From Mesorhizobium sp. (GTDB lineage Bacteria > Pseudomonadota > Alphaproteobacteria > Rhizobiales > Rhizobiaceae): a stretch of DNA of 64,000 nucleotides. Below are positions 18,603-27,497 of this stretch, piece by piece. The notes beneath the pieces are model-generated. The model had not been told where the DNA came from. It saw only the letters and a program-made list of their open reading frames with translations, and did no database searches. The position numbers and the translations under genes were made by a program. The stretch covers positions 1 through 64,000 of the forward strand of contig NZ_SUHQ01000033.1 of assembly GCF_004962245.1 (NCBI RefSeq), given 5' to 3'. How positions within the stretch are numbered: position 1 is the stretch's first letter; each line of letters opens with the position of its first letter.

Positions 18603-20147
18603 GTGGGAAATAGAACACGGACCATCGCGGGCAAGGACATCACAAGAAGCGTCGCCGACGCCCTTCAGTACATCTCATACTACCACCCTCCAGATTATAT
18701 CCGGTCTCTTTCTCACGCATACACGCGAGAACGGAGCCCGTCGGCGAAGAACGCCATAGGTCAGATTCTGCTGAACTCCCGCATGGCGGCCTTTGGGCGG
18801 CGCCCGATCTGTCAGGACACCGGACTTGTGGTGGTCTTCGCAAAGGTCGGCATGGATGCCCGCATCAAGTCAACCGCCAGTTTCGCTGATCTTGTGAATG
18901 AGGGCGTACGCCAAGCCTATCTCGATCCGGACAATCCCCTTCGGGCATCGATCGTTGCGGATCCGCTCGCCACACGGATCAACACCCGCGACAACACACC
19001 GGCAGTTGTCCATGTCGACCTGGTGCAAGGTAACCAGATTGAGATCACCATCGCCGCGAAAGGCGGCGGGTCGGAGAACAAGGCACGTTTTACCACCCTC
19101 AATCCCAGCGCCTCCGTTTCCGACTGGGTGGTCAATACCGTTTCGACCCTTGGCAGCGGGTGGTGTCCACCTGGACTGATCTCTGTCGGCATCGGTGGTA
19201 GCGCTGAAAAGGCGATGCTGCTGGCCAAGGAAGCCATGAACGAGCCCATCGATATGGCGGAACTGATCGCAAGGGGGGCGATAAGCCCAGAAGAGGGACT
19301 GCGGATTGAGCTTTATGAGCGGATCAATGCGCTTGGCATCGGCGCCCAAGGCCTTGGTGGTCTGACAACAGTCGTTGACGTCAAGGTTGCGACCTATCCT
19401 ACTCATGCGGCTTCCAAGCCCGTGGCGCTCATCCCGCAATGCGCCGCCAACCGGCACCTGAAGTTTACTTTGGACGGCTCTGGACCCATCAGCCTCCAGC
19501 CGCCCGATTTGCGCGAATGGCCCGACATCGGAGCCGACGAATTGAACCCAGCCGGCGTCCGGCGGGTCAATTTAGATACGCTGACGAAGGAAGAGACGGC
19601 ATCGTGGCGCTGCGGTGAAACGCTCCTGCTGTCTGGAAAGATACTGACGGGCCGTGACGCTGCCCACAAACGAATGATCGAGCTGCTCGATGCCGGCAAG
19701 CCGCTTCCGGTCAACCTGCGGGGACGCGTGATCTACTACGTCGGCCCCGTCCGGGCAGTGAGGAATGAGGTCGTTGGACCCGCTGGTCCAACAACCTCCA
19801 GCCGCTTGGACGATTTTACGGACAAGGTGCTCGCCGAAACCGGCCTTTTCGCGATGGTCGGCAAAGCGGAAAGGGGACCGGCGGCCATCGAGTCGATTGT
19901 AAGACACAAAACGCCCTATCTTGCTGCAGTGGGTGGCGCTGCGTACCTGATTTCAAAATCGATTAAGAAGGCGCGGATCGTTGCCTTTGAAGACCTGGGC
20001 ATGGAAGCCATCTATGAATTCGATGTGCAGGACATGCCTGTTATCATGGCCGTCGATGTTGAGGGAAACTCCATTCACAATTCCGGGCCTCTTGAGTGGC
20101 GTAAGCGTATGGCGGCCGACAGCATCGCACGCAACATCGGCGTTTGA
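18603..20147 (+). CDS. class I fumarase / mesaconase
   Basis: 514 residues, starting at GTG 18603. An alpha-type domain (about residues 1-290) and a beta-type domain (about 330-500) are fused as in class I [4Fe-4S] hydratases. Candidate cluster cysteines are in 'PICQDTGLVVVF', 'GSGWCPPGLISVGIGGSAEKAML' and 'IPQCAANRHLKF'. The beta domain shows 'GRDAAHKRM...GRVIYYVGPV' and 'GPTTSSRLDDF'. Class I fumarases also hydrate mesaconate to (S)-citramalate, and some (FumD type) specialise in it. Given the methylaspartate ammonia-lyase upstream, mesaconate is the likely substrate. It closes the operon. Confidence 0.85.
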   Translation: MGNRTRTIAGKDITRSVADALQYISYYHPPDYIRSLSHAYTRERSPSAKNAIGQILLNSRMAAFGRRPICQDTGLVVVFAKVGMDARIKSTASFADLVNEGVRQAYLDPDNPLRASIVADPLATRINTRDNTPAVVHVDLVQGNQIEITIAAKGGGSENKARFTTLNPSASVSDWVVNTVSTLGSGWCPPGLISVGIGGSAEKAMLLAKEAMNEPIDMAELIARGAISPEEGLRIELYERINALGIGAQGLGGLTTVVDVKVATYPTHAASKPVALIPQCAANRHLKFTLDGSGPISLQPPDLREWPDIGADELNPAGVRRVNLDTLTKEETASWRCGETLLLSGKILTGRDAAHKRMIELLDAGKPLPVNLRGRVIYYVGPVRAVRNEVVGPAGPTTSSRLDDFTDKVLAETGLFAMVGKAERGPAAIESIVRHKTPYLAAVGGAAYLISKSIKKARIVAFEDLGMEAIYEFDVQDMPVIMAVDVEGNSIHNSGPLEWRKRMAADSIARNIGV

Positions 20148-20645
20148 GTCTTCCCAGTTGGGCGATTTCGGCCAGACTCCAGCGTCAAATTGTTGGGCAC
20201 ACCGTAAGACGAGCGGCATTTGCGGTGCCTTGCGCCTCGGCGAGCCGGACGAGCAAGGCCTTCAATTCACCCCAATAGCTGAATGTGCCACTGAATACTG
20301 CATTGAGTATGCCGTCCACGCGATCGAGGCTCGAATGCTGTCGCGCGTCTATCAAGTACGGCAGCGGAGATTCAAGAAAATGGGTTATCTATTTATTCGG
20401 AGGTCTCCGCCGCCGCCGACTATTCTCTCCAGCTGCATCATTGCCCCGTTAGGCGTCGGGGCGATAGCCAAAGTACTTCTGCAGCTTTTCTCAGCGGATC
20501 GCTCTCCCTCAGCTGATTGCCGTACCCATTCTGGCACATCTCGGGCCGAGAACGGATGCCTTCCACTACTACATTCGGTCATTCAAGATGGATAGAATTG
20601 ATCGGCGCACAACGCGCTGTCATCGCTGCTTGAGAGCAACAGGTT
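20148..20645. other. intergenic, no recognisable gene
   Basis: About 500 bases between the fumarase stop and the second Lrp gene. A long plus-strand frame runs through it from inside the fumarase gene but resembles no family. I see no strong terminator. The segment before 20646 must hold the Lrp promoter. Confidence 0.4.
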
Positions 20646-21143
20646 ATGAAGTCGAAACCCGATCCCGTGCAACTCGACAGTTGGGACGTCCGGATTCTCT
20701 CCGAGATTCAGGCAGACGGTCGGATTTCAAAAAGTGAGCTTGCAAAACGAGTTCATCTTTCGGCGTCGGCCTGTTCGGAGCGGCTCCGAGCACTCAAGGC
20801 CGCAGGGATTATTGAGGGATTCTATGCGCGACTGAGTCCTGCCCTCATTGGCGGCATGATCTTTGTGATGGTAGAGGTCGTGCTGGATCGCCATCGTCTT
20901 GAGGACCAACGACACTTCGAAACTGCAATCCAAGAGATTCCGGAAATCCTGGACTGCTGGGCAATTGGGGGGCGCGTCGATTATCTGATGCGGGTCGCAT
21001 CTCGTTCTATGGCCGCCTATCAGGATTTCATGGAGGGGCTGCTGCAGGCAGGCTTAGGGATTGATCAATACTATAGCCTTGTCGTTACGAAACCAGTGAA
21101 GTCCAATTCACCGATACCCTTGTCCGCCCTGAGGCAACGGTAA
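20646..21143 (+). CDS. Lrp/AsnC-family transcriptional regulator
   Basis: 165 residues. HTH at about residues 10-60 ('DSWDVRILSEIQADGRISKSELAKRVHLSASACSERLRALKAAGIIEGF') and RAM effector domain to about 150 ('DCWAIGGRVDYLMRVASRSMAAYQDFMEGLL'). It differs clearly from the Lrp protein at 6186 apart from family residues. It lies downstream of the methylaspartate/mesaconate genes on the same strand and may sense an amino acid of that pathway. Confidence 0.85.
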   Translation: MKSKPDPVQLDSWDVRILSEIQADGRISKSELAKRVHLSASACSERLRALKAAGIIEGFYARLSPALIGGMIFVMVEVVLDRHRLEDQRHFETAIQEIPEILDCWAIGGRVDYLMRVASRSMAAYQDFMEGLLQAGLGIDQYYSLVVTKPVKSNSPIPLSALRQR

Positions 21144-21949
21144 AACCCGAAAAGCTTTAGTTTCTACGGCGTTTGGCATGGATCCCGTAGATTCGTTTGC
21201 AAAAAGCGTCCATTCCGACGAAACTCAAGGGACATTTGCGGTATACTAATTGCTGGAAAAGGTGGCCGAGCGCTATCCGCCAGTTGATGGCGAGGAAGGA
21301 CGATGCGCTTGAGCAATCTGGAACCGATCAATTCCAGGAGACGGATCGAAGCAGCCATCGGACGCACTTGGCCAGCACGGTTGCGGCGAGAAGCCAAACC
21401 GGATCGTGCCTGGGGAGGAGGCGTCCATATCTGAGATGCGAAGTGCCGAAAAGTGCCTCTACAGCTATCTCAAGGGGGAACCTTCGCCCTGGATTGGCGA
21501 TCAGTGGCGATTGAGCTTAGTCGCGGTCAGCGCATCCGTGTAGGGGGCGAAATCTACAGCGAGGAATTGGCAAGCCGACGGGTAGCGGGAGTGCAAGCTG
21601 GCCCGCTCGGCCTTGGCGAGCAAACCGGCCCTCGACGCCTGCGGATATTCGGAGATCGCTCCATCTCCTTTTTACGTCGTAAATTCGTTGCTGTTCGAGA
21701 TTAGGAGATTGTCTGTCCTGTTTGACATTGCTGGTCTCCGCAGGCTTCTGAGCGAGGAGCATCGCTGAGCCGCGGTCGCGTAGGTGGGTGACAAGGCCGG
21801 TCACGCCCGCCAGCCGAGTGGTCTTCGAGAAGGTGGAGGTTGCGCTACCGGCTGGAGAGAATGGTGCCAGTTTTCACAAGACAAGGGGTCGCTTAATCGA
21901 ATGGGCGTCTAGTTCATAGATTGCGAACAGATCATGGGGGATTTGAATA
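21144..21949. other. intergenic, degenerate
   Basis: About 800 bases before the TIR operon. Several frames give short protein-like pieces ('LYSYLKGEPSPWIGDQW') but stops break all of them and I cannot name a source. The operon promoter should lie in the last 100-150 bases; AT content rises near 21890-21950. Confidence 0.4.
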
Positions 21950-22537
21950 GTGCTACTGACCGAGGCAGAGCTGAAAAAAGTTGCGAATGCCAGTCGAGGA
22001 CATAGAGCCGCATCGATCGTTCTAAAGGAAGAGATGGCCGCAGCTACAGCTAGATCGTCATTCGACGTTTTTCTGTCACATTCGTTCAAGGACGCAGAGA
22101 TCGTTCTCGGTGTGAAGCGAATTTTTGAGGAGCTTGGGTTCACTGCTTATGTAGATTGGATCGAAGATTCACAATTGGACCGCACAAAGGTCTCCTCTGC
22201 CACTGCCGAGTTGCTGCGGACCCGTATGAGGCAGTCAAAGACGCTAATCTATGTGCATTCAAACAATTCTCCAGGATCCAGATGGATGCCTTGGGAGCTT
22301 GGCTTTTTCGATGGCTTTCGGACCGCGGTAGCAGTTCTCCCCGTGGCAAAAAATTCTTCGGAAACATTCTGTGGGCAAGAATTTTTGGGCCTATACCCGT
22401 ACATCGATGGGACCGGACCTGCAGTCCTGTTTATAAACAGAGGGACCGCGTCTAGCTCAAGACTAGGCTCTGTAAGCTCGACTGCAAACGTTACGTTTGC
22501 CAAATCATGGCTTAAAGAATTTGCTGGCACAAAATAG
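21950..22537 (+). CDS. TIR-domain protein
   Basis: 195 residues from GTG 21950, preceded by GGGGGA. About 35 N-terminal residues precede a TIR fold starting at 'SSFDVFLSHSFKDAEIVLGVKRIFEELGFTAYVDWIEDSQLD', continuing with 'LRTRMRQSKTLIYVHSNNSPGSRWMPWELGFFDG'. The Glu in 'WELGFF' sits where TIR NADases keep their catalytic glutamate. Bacterial TIR proteins act in anti-phage systems either by destroying NAD+ or by making cyclic ADP-ribose-type signals. It is the first gene of a tight three-gene operon (12-base gap to the next). Base composition is more AT-rich than the flanking metabolic genes, a sign of transfer. Confidence 0.78.
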   Translation: MLLTEAELKKVANASRGHRAASIVLKEEMAAATARSSFDVFLSHSFKDAEIVLGVKRIFEELGFTAYVDWIEDSQLDRTKVSSATAELLRTRMRQSKTLIYVHSNNSPGSRWMPWELGFFDGFRTAVAVLPVAKNSSETFCGQEFLGLYPYIDGTGPAVLFINRGTASSSRLGSVSSTANVTFAKSWLKEFAGTK

Positions 22538-22549
22538 AGGTGCTCTGAA

Positions 22550-23410
22550 GTGAAATATCCTGGACTTTATAATAGCGCCGACATGGCGTCTAACGAGCAG
22601 CAGGCGACATTTCTTAGCCTGATCCGGGCAGAGTACGTTCTTCTTTTTTCGGCGTCTGTTCTCTCTTTGGATTTGTGGCCATCAAAGGCCTATTTCGGTG
22701 TGTATGCTGCGGTGTTTCTTTGCTCAATGGGAATCCTAATTTTCCGGTCGGTCACAAAGCCCGAGCAGGTCTGGTATCAAGCTAGAGCTTTGGCAGAGTC
22801 AGTAAAGACATTGACCTGGCGCTTTGCGATGCGAGCACAGCCGTTCGATGACACGCGTGCGGCCGACGCTAGAGCTGATTTTCGCAAGCTCATGGAAGGT
22901 ATCCTTGATAGCAATCGTCACCTTGGCAGCGCGTTGAGCGGCACCGATTCAGCATCCCCTCAAACAACCGACGAAATGATGTCAATAAGGGACTCCCCGC
23001 TAAAAGAACGAAAAGAGCTATATCTGCAGAAACGAATTTGCGAGCAACGTAAGTGGTACGAGAAGAAAGCGCGCTCGAACAAGAGATCCGCAAAAATTTG
23101 GATGGGCCTTGGTGTCATTGCTTACGCTCTGGGGTTCTCGTTCATCGTAGTACGCATCGCTGACCCAGCGATACCAGGCTGGCCGACAGAGCCGTTAATC
23201 GTTATTGCCGCCTCGCTTATCGGGTGGACCCAAATCAAGAAATTCAACGAATTGGCATCGGCTTACACGTTGACAGCTCACGAGATCGGATTGACTGCCG
23301 ACCTTATTACGGACGCCAACTCTGATGAGGCATTCTCCGCAGCGGTGAACGAAGCCGAACTGGCTTTCTCAAGGGAGCACACCCAGTGGGTTGCTCGTCA
23401 AAACAACTAA
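22550..23410 (+). CDS. SLATT-type (DUF4231-like) two-transmembrane-unit membrane protein
   Basis: 286 residues. Two hydrophobic segments near residues 25-65 ('YVLLFSASVLSL...YFGVYAAVFLCSMGILIF') and two near 185-232 ('IWMGLGVIAYALGFSFIVV', 'PLIVIAASLIGWTQI') flank a long charged, helical middle. The sequence 'WYQARALAESVKTLTWRFAMRAQPF' is characteristic of DUF4231/SLATT proteins, predicted pore-forming effectors linked to nucleotide-signal defence systems. It sits between a TIR gene and a TIR-like gene, nine bases from the latter. The simplest model is that a TIR-made signal triggers membrane damage here; this is inference. Confidence 0.7.
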   Translation: MKYPGLYNSADMASNEQQATFLSLIRAEYVLLFSASVLSLDLWPSKAYFGVYAAVFLCSMGILIFRSVTKPEQVWYQARALAESVKTLTWRFAMRAQPFDDTRAADARADFRKLMEGILDSNRHLGSALSGTDSASPQTTDEMMSIRDSPLKERKELYLQKRICEQRKWYEKKARSNKRSAKIWMGLGVIAYALGFSFIVVRIADPAIPGWPTEPLIVIAASLIGWTQIKKFNELASAYTLTAHEIGLTADLITDANSDEAFSAAVNEAELAFSREHTQWVARQNN

Positions 23411-23419
23411 GAGACAACA

Positions 23420-23926
23420 ATGGCATACAGCGATCCGACCTATGTAATATTTGACGGCGATGAAGACGCTTGGGCATACCGCTTTATGAAAGGGTGGAAT
23501 GCCAGCGAGAATGTGAGTTTTGAATTCGCGAACGCTCACGATCTGGACAATATGACGAGCCGAGCACAGGACGAAGATTATGTTAAACGCAATCTTCGCA
23601 ACAGAATGAATGGATCGAGCCAGGTACTTGTCCTGATCGGTGAGAAAACGAAAAACCTTTTTCGCTTCGTGCGCTGGGAAATGGAATTGGCCCTTGATCT
23701 AGGTCTGCCGATAATCGCAGCAAACCTTAACGGCTCGCGACAACAAGATGCGAGCTGTCCGCCCATCATCAGGGACAAATGTGTTGTGCACGTGCCGTTC
23801 AAGATGAAGGCTATCAAGCACGCGCTTGCCAATTGGCCGAGCGAATTTCATCGGCTTTCAAACGCTCAGCGTGGCGATGGCGCCAGGAGCTATGGCGAAA
23901 GCACCTATCGGGATCTCGGCTTATAA
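23420..23926 (+). CDS. TIR-like (ThsB/DUF1863-type) protein
   Basis: 168 residues. 'YVIFDGDEDAWAYRFMKGWNASENVSFEFANAHDLDNMTSR' followed by 'LRNRMNGSSQVLVLIGEKTKNLFRFVRWEMELALDLGLPIIAANLNG' matches the layout of the MTH538-like TIR family (DUF1863) to which Thoeris ThsB belongs: a flavodoxin-like fold with a conserved 'W(E)' helix after the '(V/L)LIG' strand. The Glu of 'RWEMELA' is the likely catalytic residue. It is the last gene of the TIR-SLATT-TIR operon. No ThsA-type SIR2/SLOG partner is present. Confidence 0.72.
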   Translation: MAYSDPTYVIFDGDEDAWAYRFMKGWNASENVSFEFANAHDLDNMTSRAQDEDYVKRNLRNRMNGSSQVLVLIGEKTKNLFRFVRWEMELALDLGLPIIAANLNGSRQQDASCPPIIRDKCVVHVPFKMKAIKHALANWPSEFHRLSNAQRGDGARSYGESTYRDLGL

Positions 23927-24179
23927 TCGCCCACTTAAAAGTACTTAGCCGTCAAAACATCCTCGCCATCCGCTGGCGGCGACTAGCCTTAGGAGCGTCC
24001 GCCAGCGTGTTCCGAGCTTGCCGAGCCGATGATAAAAAGAGACGTCCGATTTGCTGAGTTTGGCTGAAGGGTGCAGGTCATGAGCGCAACCATTGGGAGG
24101 AGCCCTGCTCGAAGCATCAGATCGAGTGATCACGTCGGTCGAGGGGGCGCTGGTATCGAGAGGAAAAGGAGCGGCTGCT
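23927..24179. other. intergenic, no recognisable gene
   Basis: Short region after the defence operon, running into IS66 debris. Nothing supportable was seen. Confidence 0.35.
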
Positions 24180-24780
24180 CGACGTTTGAGGCTTGAGCCA
24201 GGGTTTCAAGACTGCACGATCGGCCGGCATTGATCGAGGCAGCTTTTCAGGCGGCGCAAAGAGTTCATCGGTTCGCCCGCGTCCCGCGAGCCGCAGCTCG
24301 GCTCGCCCTGCGCAGCAACCAAGAATTTGCGATCGCAAGAAGGGCAACACACTGACGACAGAACTTGGCGGCGCTGGTCGGCTGCGAATCAAGATGTCGA
24401 TGGCGAGGCGCTCTCGCCGCGCGTCTTTGCCGGGCCGAACCTGCTGGCTATGTTCCTTTGAGAAGTCTGCCGAGCACCAGCCGCTGCACCGACAAAGCGA
24501 TCGCTATGCGCGAGGGCACGACCTCAGCCTATCAGCGCTGGCCAACCAGGTTGGCGCCTGTGCCGCGGCACGGAACCCGTGCCTGCTGATCGAGACGAAT
24601 GTGATTTTCCCCCTGATCACCTGCGTTACCCCCTGGGGAAGGGCAAGACCGATCCGGACCATCAGAATGTAAAGGGATGACCGGCAGTTCGGCGGAACAT
24701 GGCCGGCGGCGCTCTATCGTGCCTCGTGCGGCCGGCGGGAACAGCATCCCGAGCGCTATTCATCCTTCAATATTGCCCGT
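24180..24780 (+). pseudogene. IS66 TnpC fragment
   Basis: Broken plus-strand frames recall the centre of IS66 TnpC: 'AGPNLLAMF', 'EHQPLHRQSDRYARGHDLSLSALANQVGACAA', and further on 'GKGKTDP'. These correspond to 'FGQHQPLNRQAERYAREGVPLSLSTLADQVGAGAA' in the better-preserved TnpC at 61.4 kb. Several shifts and losses; no ends identified. Confidence 0.6.
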
Positions 24781-24849
24781 GACCTTGCCCCTCAGATCTA
24801 ATCCGGTTTGAAGTTCGTTCTGGCCCATCGAGAGGACCAGGACCGAAAC

Positions 24850-25104
24850 GTAGCCGCTTCTCTGAAGAGCAGATCATCGGAATTTGAAGGAATTTGAGGC
24901 CGGGGTATCGGTTGCCGATCTGTGCCGCACACACCGGGTCGGCGACGCCTCGATTTACAACTGGAAGGCCCGCTTCGGCGGGATGGATGTCTCCGAGGCT
25001 CGGCGACTGAAGGCTCTGGAGGACGAGGACACCCGGCTGAAGCGGCTTCTGGCCGACGCCATGCTCGACAATGCCGCGTTGAAGGATCTTATGGGAAAGA
25101 ATGT
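24850..25104 (+). pseudogene. IS3-family OrfA (IS407 group), split by later insertions
   Basis: 'RFSEEQIIGI' is followed after a one-base shift by 'LKEFEAGVSVADLCRTHRVGDASIYNWKARFGGMDVSEARRLKALEDEDTRLKRLLADAMLDNAALKDLMGK', the helix-turn-helix and leucine zipper of IS407-group OrfA. It is cut at its C-terminal end exactly where the IS110 element begins (25105). Parts of the matching OrfB remain at 27498-27815, beyond the IS110 and IS630 elements. Confidence 0.8.
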
Positions 25105-26446
25105 ATGGTCCGCCCCGTCCGTGCAAGGGTTCACGACATCGCCGACGACGATTCCAGTTGCATAAATGTATCCGGCCTCTCGCGAGTGGACTGCTGTTGC
25201 AGCCAGGCCATGATGAGATCCGCGCACGCCGTTCCCAATAAATGGTTCGGGCACGAAGCCCGCTTTTTTGCACAGGGCTTACGGCATGCTGATCCACTGT
25301 TTCGTCATCGCTATTCCCGAGCCTTGCAATCGAGCCGGACGCGTCAGATGAATACAGGGTCCCTGCGTTCGTAGAGCGCCCCCGGCTTGGTCAGGACAAC
25401 CCAAACAATGCGCGCCATCTTGGCGGCAAGCGCGACAACAGCCTTGTTCGGGTGCATTCGGCTCTGCAGCCCATCAAGCCAGCTTCCCAGGCGATCCCGG
25501 GTTCGATCCAGGTGACGAAAGCAGGATCGCGCGCCATGAACGAGGAGCTTGCGGACGTAGCGGTTCCCGCGCTTGCTGATACCGAGGAGCTTCTGCTTGC
25601 CACCGGTCGAGTGTTCTCGCGGGACGAGGCCCAGCCATGCGGCCAGATCGCGAGCCTTCTGGAACTGGCGTCCGCCGCCAACAGCTGCCAGAAGTGCCGT
25701 GGCACCCAATGCGCCAATTCCTGGAATCGTCATGAGCCGACGGGCAACATCGTCTCCATCTGCGATCGCAGCGATCTCCCTCGTCACATCGCTGATTCGC
25801 TGCTCCAGCCGGCGCAGGTCGGCAAACAAATCCGTGAGCAGTTTGCGCATCGCCGGCGAGAGGTCGTTCGATAGGTCGTCGAGAACCATCGGCAGGTCGA
25901 GCTTGAACAGGCCTGCTCCCTGTCGCAGTGCTATGCCGTATTCCAGGCAGAACGCTCGCATCTGATTAATGAGGCGGGTTCGGGTGCCGATCATCTGGTC
26001 GCGCACTCGATGCAAGGCCTGGAGGTCGGCTTGCTCCTCGCTCTTGATCGCGCGCATTGTTGGTCGCGTGGCGGCTTCGGCGATGGCCTCGGCATCGATG
26101 ATGTCGCTCTTGTTCGACTTCACGTAGGGCTTCACGAACTGCGCCGGGATCAGGCGAACCTTGTGCCCCAACGCATGCAGTCTCCTGGCGATCCATTGTG
26201 ATCCTGCGCACGATTCCATCCCCACGATCGCCGGCGCTGCTCGCTCAAAGAAACGCAGCAACGTATCGCGTCGGAAGCGAGCCCGCTGGACGGGCTCGCC
26301 GCCGCTGTCCAAGCCGACGACGTGGAAGACGTTCTTGCTGATATCGATGCCATAGATGGCCGCAGGGCACGGCGCATTGCGTAGGGACATTCCAACCTCC
26401 TTTGCTTGACTGACGAATAATGGGCGGTGAGGACGGGGCGGACCAT
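25105..26446 (-). mobile_element. IS110-family insertion sequence, apparently intact
   Basis: A 1.34 kb element bounded by 16-base inverted copies of ATGGTCCGCCCCGTCC at 25105-25120 and 26431-26446. It contains one full-length transposase on the minus strand. It sits in the 3' end of an IS3 orfA and directly abuts the IS630 element on its right. IS110 elements normally lack true terminal inverted repeats, so these repeats may be subterminal as in the IS1111 branch. Confidence 0.75.
25344..26390 (-). CDS. IS110-family transposase
   Basis: 348 residues, full length for the family. The N-terminal RuvC-like DEDD domain starts 'IYGIDISKNVFHVVGLD' and includes 'IVGMESCAGSQWIARRL' and 'SDIIDAEAIAEAATRP'. 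The C-terminal Tnp20 domain has the conserved serine region 'LMTIPGIGALGATALLAAVGGGRQFQKARDLAAWLGLVPREHSTGG...GISKRGNRYVRKLLVHGAR'. No stops or shifts, so it may be active. The noncoding segments on either side would hold the guide (bridge) RNA if this element uses one. Confidence 0.9.
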   Translation of the reverse strand: MSLRNAPCPAAIYGIDISKNVFHVVGLDSGGEPVQRARFRRDTLLRFFERAAPAIVGMESCAGSQWIARRLHALGHKVRLIPAQFVKPYVKSNKSDIIDAEAIAEAATRPTMRAIKSEEQADLQALHRVRDQMIGTRTRLINQMRAFCLEYGIALRQGAGLFKLDLPMVLDDLSNDLSPAMRKLLTDLFADLRRLEQRISDVTREIAAIADGDDVARRLMTIPGIGALGATALLAAVGGGRQFQKARDLAAWLGLVPREHSTGGKQKLLGISKRGNRYVRKLLVHGARSCFRHLDRTRDRLGSWLDGLQSRMHPNKAVVALAAKMARIVWVVLTKPGALYERRDPVFI

Positions 26447-26447
26447 C

Positions 26448-27497
26448 CCATCAGAGCGTGATGATTTTAGGTTGGGGCATAGCCGGCCTCGGTGAAGTAG
26501 TTGGCGCATTCCTTTGATGTGACGGTGTCGAGGATTTGGCCGATGGCGCTGCAGACGGCGTCGGTGGTGCGTCTGGCGGCCTTTCGCAGCAGGTGCTTGA
26601 GCTTGGCGAAGAGCAGCTCGATTGGATTCAGGTCCGGCGAGTATTTGGGCAGGAAGAAGAGCTTGGCGCCGGCTTTGCGGATGGCGTGCCGGACGGCCTT
26701 GCCCTTGTGCGAGCCGAGATTGTCGATGACGCCGATGTCGCCCGGCTTGAGGGTGGGCAGGAGCACCTTCTCGACGTAGAGCCGGAAGCGCTCGCCGTTG
26801 ATCGGCCCGTCGATGAGCCATGGGGCGTCGACGCGGTCGTGGCGCATGGCAGCTAGGAAGGTCATGGTCTTCCAGCGTCGATGCGGCACCTTGGCTTTCA
26901 GGCGCTGGCCGCGCGGCGCCCAGCCCCGGAGCGGAGCCATGTTGGTCTTGGTCCAGGTCTCGTCGATGAAGACCAGGCGGGAGGGGGCGATCCGGCCCTG
27001 ATGGGCCTTCCACTGCGCCCGCCGACGCGCCACATCGGGCCGATCCTGCTCGGCGGCGATCAGCGTCTTTTTTTGTGCGTCAGCTTCTCGGCACGGACGA
27101 ACTCCCACACCGAGCGGTAGTCGACCTTCAGCCCGCGCTCGGCCAGCTCTGCCACAAGGCCGCGCAGCGTGAAGTCTGTATTGCGGCAGCGCTCGATAAG
27201 CCAGTCGCGGTGCGCACCGGCAATCTTCTTCGGCCGTCGCCCGCCCATCTTGCCGGGCTCCACCATGCCCGTTTCCCGCAGCCGGCGAACCCACCGGATG
27301 ACCGTGCTGATGCCGACCCCAAAACGCGCCGCCGCCTGCCGCCGCGACAGGCCCTCCTGCTCAACCGCACCAACAACCCGCTCGCGCAGATCCATCGAAT
27401 AAGGCTTGCCCATCCATGCTGGCCTCCATCCCCAGCCAGTCCCCGCTGATTTGGGAATCCCCCTTCGATTCAGCCTCTCTTCATCCCGCTCTAATGG
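26448..27497 (-). mobile_element. IS630-family insertion sequence
   Basis: About 1.05 kb, with 17-base inverted ends CCATCAGAGCGTGATGA (26448) and the complement of TCATCCCGCTCTAATGG (27481-27497), differing at two positions. It contains a two-frame transposase. It is inserted in the IS3 relic, next to IS110. Confidence 0.75.
26467..27413 (-). CDS. IS630-family transposase, two frames joined at an A7 slippery run
   Basis: Frame 1 starts at ATG 27413 ('MGKPYSMDLRERVVGAVEQEGLSRRQAAARFGVGISTVIRWVRRLRETG') and carries the HTH. It stops soon after 'KLTHKKRR'. Frame 2 takes over at 'DAQKKTLIAAEQDRPDVARRR' and holds the DDE core: 'RLVFIDETWTKTNMAPLRGW', 'GDIGVIDNLGSHKG' and 'LPKYSPDLNPIELLFAKLKHLLRK', ending 'FTEAGYAPT'. 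The junction is a run of seven A on the coding strand (T7 at 27065-27071), as in programmed frameshifting of several IS630 elements. The gene is probably functional. Confidence 0.85.

Noticed and set aside
20530-20545. TGGCACATCTCGGGC as a sigma-54 promoter
   Set aside because: GG-N10-GC holds but the -12 box lacks TTGC, no NifA site is near, and an Lrp gene is an unlikely target.
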